From positions 518,124 to 582,123 of the forward strand of contig QANU01076562.1 in assembly GCA_003254905.1 (NCBI GenBank): 64,000 nt of DNA. The letters are read 5' to 3'. The position numbers were made by a program, and so were the translations under genes. This document shows, in pieces, positions 55,181-64,000 of this stretch (position 1 is its first letter; each line of letters starts with the position of its first letter). This DNA is from Nissolia schottii. Its lineage: Eukaryota > Streptophyta > Magnoliopsida > Fabales > Fabaceae. Below the pieces are notes generated by a model. The model did not search any database. It worked only from the letters and a program-made list of their open reading frames with translations, and had not been told where the DNA came from.

Positions 55181-58100
55181 TGTAACATCCCGTTTTTCCC
55201 GTAGCGGAATTTCGCTAGATAATTGTTGAGATATTTATATTTTGGTTAAATCAGTAGAATTAGGAACCCTTGGGATTAAGAATTTTCTGTAGAAATATTT
55301 CTGTTCATTTTCTTAAAATTCTGCAGACACTAGAACGAACCCTTTCTGCCGTTTACACACAACCGCACGTCTAAAGTATCCGAAAAAGGGTACGGCTACA
55401 GATGAGCATTCCTAAATACCTAAGTGACCCTAGAATATTACTTAGGAAGAATTAGGAGATCACAAAGGTGTGATCGGAATATTTTTAGAACAACCGTACG
55501 TGAAGTACTGGGACTGGAAATGCCAAAAGCCTGATCAAAATTGATCTGCTGGAGACCATAAAATTTTGGCCACAAATTAGCCAAGAAACAACAACATACA
55601 TGGCCAAGAAGCAGCCCAAGTGTGGTCAAGGAGTCAAAAGGTGGATAAGTCATGAAAATGACATTTAGGAAAAAGACAAAATAAGGGTATTTTGGTAATT
55701 TTGCCCCCAAGGGCAAAATGGGAAAGTGGATTTCGTCCCATGGCCTATAAATACCCCTCTAAATCTGAAAATGTGGAGGAAAAATGGAAAATCTTGCCAA
55801 AACTCTGTCCGATCACATAATCAACCGTTATTCAGTTAAACCGGAGACCTAGAGACCTCCTGCACTAAACCTAGACAAAGCTCTTCCATAACTCCCTAAC
55901 CTTAACCCACAAAAGCCCTCATAATCCCTAGAGAAAGCTTGTAGAAATTCAGCCCAAGAAGAACTAGGAAGCATCATCAGTGGAGACAAGGCTAAGGAAG
56001 TAGCAGAAACCGTCGTCGGACGCGAAAACGTGGGTAAACCGACATAATCACTGTCTATGTGATTTAAGATGTGTTGAGCTGTGTTTTGTGCTAGAAATAC
56101 CTGTGGTTAGGATTTCTTTTATGTGATTTTGATGTATATTTATGTTGTTGATGATTATCTGGATCTGTTGGTGCTGTTTGTGATTCTGTCAGAATTTAGG
56201 AACGCCTAAGACGGAAATAGGCATATGACATGATTTTAAAGGGAACTGTATGCTGAGATTTTTATCATGAAAAACTAATGTTATTTTTGGATTCTACACG
56301 AAATTTTGAGTAGGGATGTCAAGTTTTATGATTTTTGGAGTCCCCAATGAATTTCTCAGCAAACAGGCAGAAAACGGGATTTTTATGAAAAAGGGCAAAA
56401 CGGGAATTCCGTGGTTGGGACTGAAAAACTGGGTTGATTTTCAGAAAATATGGGTTTAGAACTATCAAAAACCCTAAGGGCAAGTCTTGAATCCATCGGG
56501 TCTTTGAGAACTAAAATTCCAAAGAAAACAGGGCTTTTACGGGGCAAAACAGTAATTTTGAGGAAAAGGGCAAAACAGCCATTTCGTGAATTTGGGTTCA
56601 AAATCTGAATTTATAAGCATGAAAAATGATCTTAGGATTATCAAAAACCTTGGGGTAAGGTCTTGGACCTTTCTGGTTTCTGATCACTAATTTCTGACAG
56701 AAAACAGATGTATGCTTTGTGATTTTTAGAATAACTGCTGGGTATGTTTGTTTATGTTTAGGAAATGCTTGAGCATGAAATATTGAGCTATGCATGTTCT
56801 ATGTGTTATGTGTTACATAACTATGTGAGTCTATTCATGCTTTGTGGTTTATGGAATAAATGCTTGGATATGCTATGTTAGGTTTTAGCATATAAAAGTA
56901 TGTTCCCTATGCTTATGAGAACATGATCATGGATGAATGATATATGATTATATGATTATAACACGTGAATGCTTTATGAGATATTTAATGATAGTTATGT
57001 TAAGAACATGATATGTGATGATTTGCCTATGCTACACATGCTTTATAATGCATTTTAAGACACGAATACGACAACATGACATGACAATACACGTAAATTA
57101 AAGGATACGACATCATGCATATTAAGACATGGATATGACATCATGATATGACAGACATGTAACTTAAAGGATACGACATCATGCATATTAAGACATGGAT
57201 ATGACATCATGATATGACAGACATGTAACTTAAAGGATACGACATCATGCATATTAAGACATGGATATGACATCATGATATGACAGACATGTAACTTAAA
57301 GGATACGACATCATGCATATTAAGACATGGATATGACATCATGATATGACAGACATGTAACTTAAAGGATACGACATCATGCATATTAAGACATGGATAT
57401 GACATCATGATATGACAGACATGTAACTTAAAGGATACGACATCATGCATATTAAGACATGGATATGACATCATGATATGACAGACATGTAACTTAAAGG
57501 ATACGACATCATGCATATTAAGACATGGATATGACATCATGATATGACAGACATGTAACTTAAAGGATACGACATCATGCATATTAAGACATGGATATGA
57601 CATCATGATATGACAGACATGTAACTTAAAGGATACGACATCATGCATATTAAGACATGGATATGACATCATGATATGACAGACATGTAACTTAAAGGAT
57701 ACGACATCATGCATATTAAGACATGGATATGACATCATGATATGACAGACATGTAACTTAAAGGATACGACATCATGCATATCAAGACACGAATATGACA
57801 TCATGATATGACAGACATGTAAATTAAAGGATATGACAACATGCATATTGAGACATGAATATGACATCATGATATGATATGGATACGACATCATGTTAAG
57901 ATATGGATACGACATCATGATACGGCAAGTGAATTTCCTCAGGCATTCTACATGCCCTACAGGCTTATGATACATAGATGAAACATGAATATGATATGAT
58001 ACGATACATGGACATGATGATATGCATATGTACTGATGATATGTTTATATGATACGTGAAGATGATGATATGTGATTTAACTGTATATGGCGATATGTGC

Positions 58101-58849
58101 TTTAATGACATATAATGATATGAGATTTAACTGTATATGCGATTCAGGAACCAGAATAGAGAACAGATGACCTAGATAAGGAAAGATAGGTTCCCTCAGT
58201 CACCTAGTAATCATAGGTAGCTGCTCAGGCTTAAGATGAATATTAATAAATAGTAGGGATGTAGTATAACTGTGACACTAAGAGACCCCTGAGCGGCGGA
58301 ATCATAATTGAGAGTAAAATGAGCAACGACGACAGAGGTTTCCCACTGAGATTGCAGAGTTCTCACACCCGCTCCTTTATGGTTCTAGGTAAGCAAGACA
58401 AGACTTCAGCTTCAGCTTGATGTACACAGCGGCGACCTCGAAGGCGAGGAATCAAGGAATAGGATAGCAAGAACTAGACTAAGGAGGATACGATCCATGT
58501 ATTGTACTGCTATGAAAACTTATGTGTATGTATTAACTAATATATTATCTATGTAAATGTTTGTGATTATATGCTATGGACCACTTGCCTACTTCTTGTT
58601 TGACATTGTTATATTAAAGCAGCTATTATACGGTTTTAACGCTTGCAGTATAAATTCTGTCTGACGCGCACGGCTCATATTTTATATCATATGTATAGGA
58701 AGAAAAAGTTTCAAAATGGTCCATATTTTCTAAGTAAGAAATATTTTCAAAGCTAAAGTAGGGGCTAAAAGTAACCCCAACCAAAGCAGATAACAACCTA
58801 GTGAGCATTGTTTGCGATGTACACGTAAGCAGCTAGCTAGGGTGTTACA
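55181..58849 (+). mobile_element. Nested solo LTR (3.67 kb), probably Ty3/gypsy type
   Basis: Begins TGTAACATCCCGTTTTTCCC and ends CTAGGGTGTTACA, a long-LTR signature, with a perfect 5-bp duplication AAATG on both sides (55176-55180 and 58850-58854). No internal coding region or second LTR follows, so the element was reduced to one LTR by recombination. It lies within the younger-looking copia element and therefore inserted after it. Contains a 66-bp tandem array. Assignment to Ty3/gypsy rests on the end sequence and length only. Confidence 0.82.
57085..57895. repeat. 66-bp tandem repeat, about 11 near-identical units plus decayed ends
   Basis: The unit contains TTAAAGGATACGACATCATG, CATATTAAGACATGGATATG and ACATCATGATATGACAGACA. 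At least nine consecutive units look identical; the first and last diverge. Because 66 is divisible by three, one minus-strand frame stays open for 306 codons. Confidence 0.97.
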
Positions 58850-58854
58850 AAATG

Positions 58855-60078
58855 TAATTTGTTACCTGCGTTTACTGTGGAACTTTGGTTATTGGAATGG
58901 TGTTTACAACAAATGGCTATGTGGAGTTTATTTCATACACTATTTTTAGTTGGAATATTCCTGCTACGAATGCACACAAGGTTGTATTGATGCCTGCATG
59001 TATTTCTGCAAATTCCGGATGAAGAAAGGTTACTGCACATGTCTCTATTTGATTGATCTGGTGTAACATTTTGTCAAGCATTGGATGATGAAATGCTGTG
59101 GATAAACATCATGGAATTGGTTTTGGTACTATTGGATTTTGCTAAGCTTTTAATATTTTTTTTGGAATATTTCAATCTTTCAATTCTGTGTGACATGGCC
59201 AAGCATTGGTTCAAATTCTGTTAGCCTGTATTTTCTCTTGTCTTGGGTGGTTAAGCGTTGAATTTTAGCTTCTGCACTTGATAATTGAGCTTTGTTTGCT
59301 TCCGCCGAGTGGGTGGTTAAGCTTTTGCCGTGTTGTGACCATTTGCTTTTGCCGTGTGTTTGCCTATGATGGCATTTGATATTGTTCCCGTGTTGGGATT
59401 TCTTTTGCAACCGGTGCCGTTGAGACATTGGAGGAAGATCGAAGGGGCTTCAGTGAAGGTCGAAGACTTCCATGAACTAGGAACTTCGGTGGTTGCTACT
59501 ATTTTCGATCATTTTCTTAGCATTGTGTTGATCTATGTTTTTCTTTGCATCGTTGTTTCCGAGCTAGAAATGTTAGTGCACATTGTGCAGCAACAGCGGT
59601 GATAGATAGCAACGTCGTCGTCACTGCACTGGTACTCTCCTGATAATGCTCTTGGTGCTGGTGGCTTTCTTGCCTAGGGAATACAACCCAGCTATCTCGG
59701 AATACAGCACGGTGCAGCGGCGTGGAAAAGGAGGCGGAGGCCAAAGAACGTCAGCTGGTGCGGCGGAGGAAAATGGTGTGCCGGCGGTGAGAGGAAAAAA
59801 AATGGTGCACTGGAGGCGGAGAAACGGGAGGCCGCAGCGGCGTTTAGAGGGAAAAGAGAGAGTGACTAACTAATACCATGTGACAAATAGTAGGAGAATA
59901 ATGTATATCTGTATATTTCAATGTGTATTCTGTACATGGAGGGTAAGCCTATTAATAGGTTGAAAACCTAACGGCCAAAATACAACGGCTAAGAACAAAT
60001 TATAATCAAATCAAATCAAATCAATTTATAATATACAATTATTAAATACAATTATCAACAGTCCAGCTTGTGGGGGAG
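58855..60078 (+). other. Remaining interior of the non-autonomous copia element
   Basis: Continues the element after the nested solo LTR. 59354-59602 and 59646-59873 have open frames of higher GC content that may be captured host sequence, but I recognise no domain. Ends in CAGCTTGTGGGGGAG. Confidence 0.6.
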
Positions 60079-60261
60079 TATTAGAATATATAGATTATAT
60101 AGTTGATAGTTGTTATTGTAATGAGTTAGTTAGGATTAGCTAGTAGATTAGCTAATGGATAGTTGTCATCATAACTTGTAATTCTGTAACTTTTCTCATT
60201 CTATCAAATTCATTCAGTTTCAATCATCTCTTTTCTCTCTTTGATACCATGGATTTCAACA
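60079..60261 (+). repeat. 3' LTR of the non-autonomous copia element
   Basis: Same ends as 54017-54216. Lacks about 21 bases around the CCTATATATAGG segment and has a 4-base insertion (CTGT) nearby. Confidence 0.92.
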
Positions 60262-60266
60262 CATTC

Positions 60267-61284
60267 AAAAAAATTTGAACAAAAATGCACAAACTCTTCT
60301 ATATACATGTACAAAATTTTGACCAATTAGATATGCACAAATTTTTTAAACAAGCATGCACAAATTTTTCTACACACATATATAAACATTTAAAAAAAAC
60401 AAAAAGTAATGAATATAATAAAAACAAAAATGGAAACTCTTTAATTCATAAAGAATAAGATGGAATTGAAAAAAAAAATGATGAGAGATTAGAGAAGAAG
60501 AAAGAAAAAATAAAGAAGGAAAAAAATGAAAAAAACAATATTAGAAAAATAAATTATACAAAAATTTAATAAATTTTAAATTATATATAAAACATTTTTC
60601 TTTAGTAAATATGATGGTCATAAAGTTGTTCTAAGATGAGTTGTTAGTGTAACATTATTTTTACAAGAAAGAGAGAAAAAAATAACCTTTTTACATGATG
60701 ACTCATAATTACATCGTGTTACATGAGATGTGAAGGAAGACAAAGGAAAAATTTATCTATTCAAGTGCAAGAATTGTCAATTCAATTATTGTCTCTTTTT
60801 AACTCTTTTCTTTTACTTGTGGTAATGTTAAGATGACAAATATATATTATAATAATTTTAAATAATTCACTTATAAAAAAGTGTAAGACTCACTCTGATG
60901 AGGTCACATAAATCTCACGTTTTTATTATGGGTGTATTATCAAAAGTTATCAACGTATTTATATTTGTTACATGTACATCCAATTTCATACACTCATACA
61001 TACACTATTAATAATACACAAATTTTATTTTCATGAGCGCATAAACATTACAAACTTATAAATGATATTCTTGACTATACTTAATTAAGTGCACAAACAT
61101 TACATGAGTTAAAATATAAATTTTATGTATATAAATACAAGATATATGTATGATGTATGATTTTTAGTGCGCGTGAAGCAGAAATCTATATTTGTGATCT
61201 CAACATATATTCTTTAACGCATGACTAAAAAAAATGTCTGACGAACGCATCATGCTTGCCTGCTGCCAACCTCTTGTAAAGCAT
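60267..61284. other. Upstream region of the intact PGIP
   Basis: AT-rich. From about 61217 (ACGCATGACTAAAAAAAATG) it becomes homologous to the upstream region of PGIP copy 1 (ACGCATGACTCAAAAAATAT near 41342). Confidence 0.55.
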
Positions 61285-61303
61285 AAACACGCATATATCT
61301 TCA
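61285..61303 (+). promoter_or_regulatory. Conserved promoter block upstream of PGIP
   Basis: AAACACGCATATATCTTCA, identical in position and sequence to 41409-41427. Contains the likely TATA element; implies a short 5' leader. Confidence 0.6.
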
Positions 61304-61337
61304 TTCCAATCTAAAACCTGACACCTCACATCCACAC

Positions 61338-62354
61338 ATGGAAACCACCACAATGCAGCTCCTCCTCCGCTTAACCCTCCTTCTGTTACTCCTCTCCCCT
61401 GCACTCTCCAAATCCAAGAAGCACAAATGCCACCCGGACGACAAGAAAGCCCTCTTCCAACTCAAGAAGGACCTCAACAACCCTTACTTCCTCGCCTCGT
61501 GGGTCCCACAAGACGACTGCTGCGACTGGTACTGCGTCCAGTGCGACGAACAAACCCACCGCATCATAACCATATCCCTCTATGCCTCCACCCCGGACCT
61601 CAACTTCTCGTCCCAGATCCCTCCCTCCATCGCCAACATCCCTTACCTTCAAACCCTCGAGTTCCACAAGCTCCCCAAGCTCACGGGCCCCCTCCAGCCC
61701 GCCATCGCCAAGCTCACCCGCCTCAGCTTCCTCCGCATCAGCTGGACCAACCTCTCCGGCCCGGTCCCTGACTTCCTGGGCCGTATGAAGTCCCTCACGT
61801 ACATCGACCTCTCCTTTAACAACCTCACCGGTTCGATTCCCGGTTCGCTCTCCCAACTGCCCAAACTCGATTACCTCAACCTGGGCCGCAACCACTTAAC
61901 CGGGCCCATCCCGCCCTCCTTCGGGCAATTAAAGTCCAACCCGGATATCTACCTCTCCCACAACAGCCTCTCCGGGCCCATCCCGCCTTCGTTTTTTACC
62001 CTCAACATAACCCGGCTGGACCTTTCGCGGAACAGGCTGGTGGGCGACGCGTCCGGGCTTTTCGGGCCCAACAAGGGAACCGAGACGATTGACCTTTCGA
62101 GGAGCCTGTTTGAGTTCGATTTCGGGAAGGTGAAGGGGTTCTCGTCCAACCTGATTTACTTGGATCTGAACCACAACAAGCTGTACGGTAATATTCCCAA
62201 GAGCCTGACCCAAGTGCAGAATCTGCAGACTTTTAACGTCAGCTACAACAGGCTTTGCGGCCCGATTCCGCAAGGTGGGGAGCTCCAGCGCTTCGATGTT
62301 TACGACTACTTCCACAACAAGTGCTTGTGTGGGCCTCCCCTTCCCCCGTGTTGA
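61338..62354 (+). CDS. PGIP: Polygalacturonase-inhibiting protein (PGIP), LRR protein
   Basis: Secreted cell-wall LRR protein of 338 residues, a typical PGIP length. PGIPs bind and slow fungal and insect endopolygalacturonases, favouring release of longer, defence-eliciting oligogalacturonides. Seen: signal peptide (about residues 1-24, LLLRLTLLLLLLSPALS); N-terminal cap with Cys 31, 61, 62, 66 and 69 (CHPDDKKALFQLKKDLNNPY, DCCDWYCVQC); about ten extracellular-type LRRs of form LxLxxNxLxGxIPxxL from about residue 85 to 300 (for example LTYIDLSFNNLTGSIPGSLS); C-terminal cap with Cys 307, 329, 331 and 338 ending NKCLCGPPLPPC. Intronless, as many PGIP genes are. Start chosen as the only ATG before the signal peptide, 35 bases after the conserved promoter block. 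A possible AATAAA lies at 62376. The GC-rich coding region produces long shadow frames on both strands. Copy 1 (41465) is its truncated paralogue. Inhibition specificity cannot be read from sequence alone. Confidence 0.96.
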   Translation: METTTMQLLLRLTLLLLLLSPALSKSKKHKCHPDDKKALFQLKKDLNNPYFLASWVPQDDCCDWYCVQCDEQTHRIITISLYASTPDLNFSSQIPPSIANIPYLQTLEFHKLPKLTGPLQPAIAKLTRLSFLRISWTNLSGPVPDFLGRMKSLTYIDLSFNNLTGSIPGSLSQLPKLDYLNLGRNHLTGPIPPSFGQLKSNPDIYLSHNSLSGPIPPSFFTLNITRLDLSRNRLVGDASGLFGPNKGTETIDLSRSLFEFDFGKVKGFSSNLIYLDLNHNKLYGNIPKSLTQVQNLQTFNVSYNRLCGPIPQGGELQRFDVYDYFHNKCLCGPPLPPC

Positions 62355-63149
62355 TGTGTGTGTGTGGGTGCACGTAATAAATATTGTGCTGTGTATAATC
62401 TTGTTCCAGTTGTGTAATCCCATGTCTTAAATGTTACTAGTATCGTTCGGAGGGTAAATGCTCCCTTTAAGTTTAAGTGTGAATCCATTTTGTGTCATCT
62501 TGCTTACACTTTTAAGAATTAAAGCCAGTATTAAACTCCGAAATCAGGACAAAAGCCACAAGAGTGCTTTTTGTCCATGTCAGTAATTTGAATGTTTTCA
62601 AACGGAAACCATTTGTTTATCTCGATTGCTGTTGCAAGATTGGTAATGGTACTCTTTCTGCATGCTATTTATTTGTTCTACTCTCTTTTTACAAATGTTT
62701 ACGGATATGGACTTTAAACACGAAAGTTACTTACATGGTCTCTTCTCCGACATGGATTCTAAGCGCACAAAGCAAGGTTAAGTGTAAGAGAGAAATAGAA
62801 TAATAAATTGTTCGATTTTACCTAAATTCGTTTGGGAATACACGGTAATTAATACTTTCCTAAATTTGAGAGATTTGTTTCTCAATTGTATTTATCAACA
62901 AAATAATTTTGATATGAGAGAACAAATATGAGAGTGATTTATGTGATAAAATAGAAAATTATTAATTATTAGATTGTGATTGTAATTAGTTGATTGTCTT
63001 GTAAATTGATGTTAGCCTATAAACACTTGTAAGGAGAATTGGGAATTGGATGAGGTATGAGAAGAGATTTGAGGAGCTGAAAATTCAGTTGAAGTGTGAA
63101 GGTGGTCAGGTAGCGTGTTGTATAAATATAGCGGTAATACGAGAGTTCA
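62355..63149. other. 3' flank of PGIP
   Basis: Probable 3' UTR with AATAAA at 62376-62381, then AT-rich sequence without recognised features. Confidence 0.5.
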
Positions 63150-63335
63150 CATTGTCGAGAATTTATAATTTTGTCCTCAAAAGTTATTGTGGTAAAAGGT
63201 TTACAACTTTGTCCATAAAAAGGTTGTTGTGATAAAGGGTTTGTAACTTGACCTCAAAAGTTGTCTTAATGGAGGGTTTGGTTTGCAACTTTGTTAATAA
63301 AAATTGTCATGTTAGTGGGTTTATAACACAAAAGT
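63150..63335. repeat. Degenerate tandem repeat of about 40-45 bp
   Basis: Four to five diverged copies of a pattern 'AAAAGTTGTTGTGATAAAGG' then 'GTTTGTAACTTTGTCCATAA', differing in length and sequence from copy to copy. Confidence 0.6.
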
Positions 63336-64000
63336 TGTAAAATTGATGATGGTAATATTTGCTCGGATGAATTTGGTTTTCGTGTTCCTTTGCTTTTGTG
63401 TAGCAATTAGATTTTTCCCAACATAAATGTGTGGTTAATAATATGATGCGTAAAGGAAGAGCTCTCTTCCTCCTTGAAAATGGTAGAACAGTTATAATTT
63501 TTTATATATACTTCCCGTTTTCATAATATTTGTCATCTAACAAATTTGATATTTTAATAAAAGCTCTATTATTAATTTACATTACTCTTAAGACGATTTC
63601 TATAGTGGATTGGGCAAGTTTAAGTTCACGGTGCCTGATCATTTAGCTGCAAGGTATCAGGCCTTGATATCAGTAAGAGATCAAGCAAGAACTTGACAGT
63701 GCTGAATTGTAATGGTGAATCGTTAAATGATCATTAGAGGTAATACAAAGTGAGAATGAGGTGTTTGTGTACACAAATTAAAAGAAATTTATCATAAAAT
63801 GAACTTTTGAAAAGTAACTTATAAATAAGTTATTTTATATTTAAAAAATAAAATAATTTTATTTATAATTATTAAAAAATTGACATGAAATTATTTTTAG
63901 AATTAAAAATTAAAGACTAATGAAGAACCAAAACATATTTAAAATTAAGTTAATTGTCACCAAGGTCTATTTAATATATGACGAACTCTGATATATTTTG
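63336..64000. other. Intergenic, nothing recognised
   Basis: AT-rich to the window edge. No features recognised. Confidence 0.5.

Larger units (their letters stand above)
54017..60261 (+). mobile_element. Young non-autonomous Ty1/copia-type retrotransposon
   Basis: Perfect 5-bp target duplication CATTC at 54012-54016 and 60262-60266. LTRs 54017-54216 and 60079-60261 differ by only two substitutions and two indels, so the insertion is recent. A primer site CGGTATCAAAGCC (54215-54227) directly follows the 5' LTR, and a polypurine tract GTGGGGGAG precedes the 3' LTR. Without the nested solo LTR the interior is about 2.2 kb and has no recognisable gag or pol, so movement would need proteins from another element. 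It carries a cold-shock/zinc-knuckle fragment and other GC-richer pieces I could not assign (54720-55020 and 59350-59870). Confidence 0.92.

Noticed and set aside
57085..57895. CRISPR-like array
   Set aside because: Direct 66-bp units without unique spacers in a plant chromosome; an ordinary tandem repeat.
57055..57975. 306-codon minus-strand open frame
   Set aside because: It is the 66-bp tandem array read in a frame that cannot meet a stop because the unit length is a multiple of three. No known domain, and it lies within a solo LTR.
61386..61895. 169-codon minus-strand frame and other long frames over the PGIP gene
   Set aside because: Antisense and alternate-frame shadows of a GC-rich coding region; the LRR protein is unmistakable on the plus strand.

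Overview
This is a plant nuclear window, AT-rich and full of transposons, from a eudicot and most probably a legume. The evidence is intron-rich genes with plant splice sites, Ty1/copia elements with methionine-tRNA primer sites, CTCCCTCCGT-type MITEs, and a family of terminal repeats (GGGTTAAATA..TTTTTAGTCCC) that I associate with legume Mutator-like elements. Species cannot be settled from the sequence. Only two loci look like working protein genes: a TGA9/TGA10-type bZIP transcription factor gene (29.2-35.7 kb, plus strand) and an intronless polygalacturonase-inhibiting protein (PGIP) gene (61.3-62.4 kb, plus strand). Everything else recognisable is a damaged gene copy, a captured gene fragment or a mobile element.

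Layout. 1-17.8 kb: gene-free, with many short elements: Stowaway-like MITEs (one nested in another), tRNA-derived SINEs (one with a 14-bp target-site duplication), hAT-like elements, a 229-bp Mutator-like MITE and a 1.69-kb Mutator-like element with a perfect 9-bp duplication. 17.9-23.9 kb: a complete-length but decayed Ty1/copia (Tork-like) retrotransposon. It carries one antisense kinesin motor exon, still flanked by splice dinucleotides, between primer site and gag. 24-29 kb: more MITEs. 29.1-35.7 kb: the TGA gene, ten exons visible and a 551-base assembly gap hiding the start of the DOG1 domain; it shows a uORF that overlaps the start codon, a GC-AG intron and two NAGNAG acceptors. 38.8-39.35 kb: an F-box (FBA-type) pseudogene.

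41.4-62.4 kb is a decayed defence-gene duplication cluster. A PGIP copy is cut off at a single N (41.5 kb). A dirigent copy has lost about 0.37 kb of its middle (43.1 kb). A second dirigent copy is full-length except for one in-frame TGA (49.5 kb). The intact PGIP lies at 61.3 kb. Between and around these sit a TRIM-like element, a CACTA-like element that has picked up a WD40 fragment and two exons of a mitochondrial carrier, a LINE 3' end, a hAT-like element, and a young non-autonomous copia element (54.0-60.3 kb). That copia element carries a cold-shock-domain/zinc-knuckle fragment and was itself hit by a 3.67-kb solo LTR containing a 66-bp tandem array.

The theme of the window is gene-fragment capture. 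Three independent elements (a copia element, a CACTA-like element and a non-autonomous copia element) each carry pieces of unrelated host genes. The two PGIP copies and the intact-looking dirigent copy would encode secreted cell-wall defence proteins, while the TGA factor belongs to the class that binds TGACG motifs in defence and anther development. I see no sequence evidence that the two sets act together. Coordinates of element ends and exon joins were read by eye; no searches were run.
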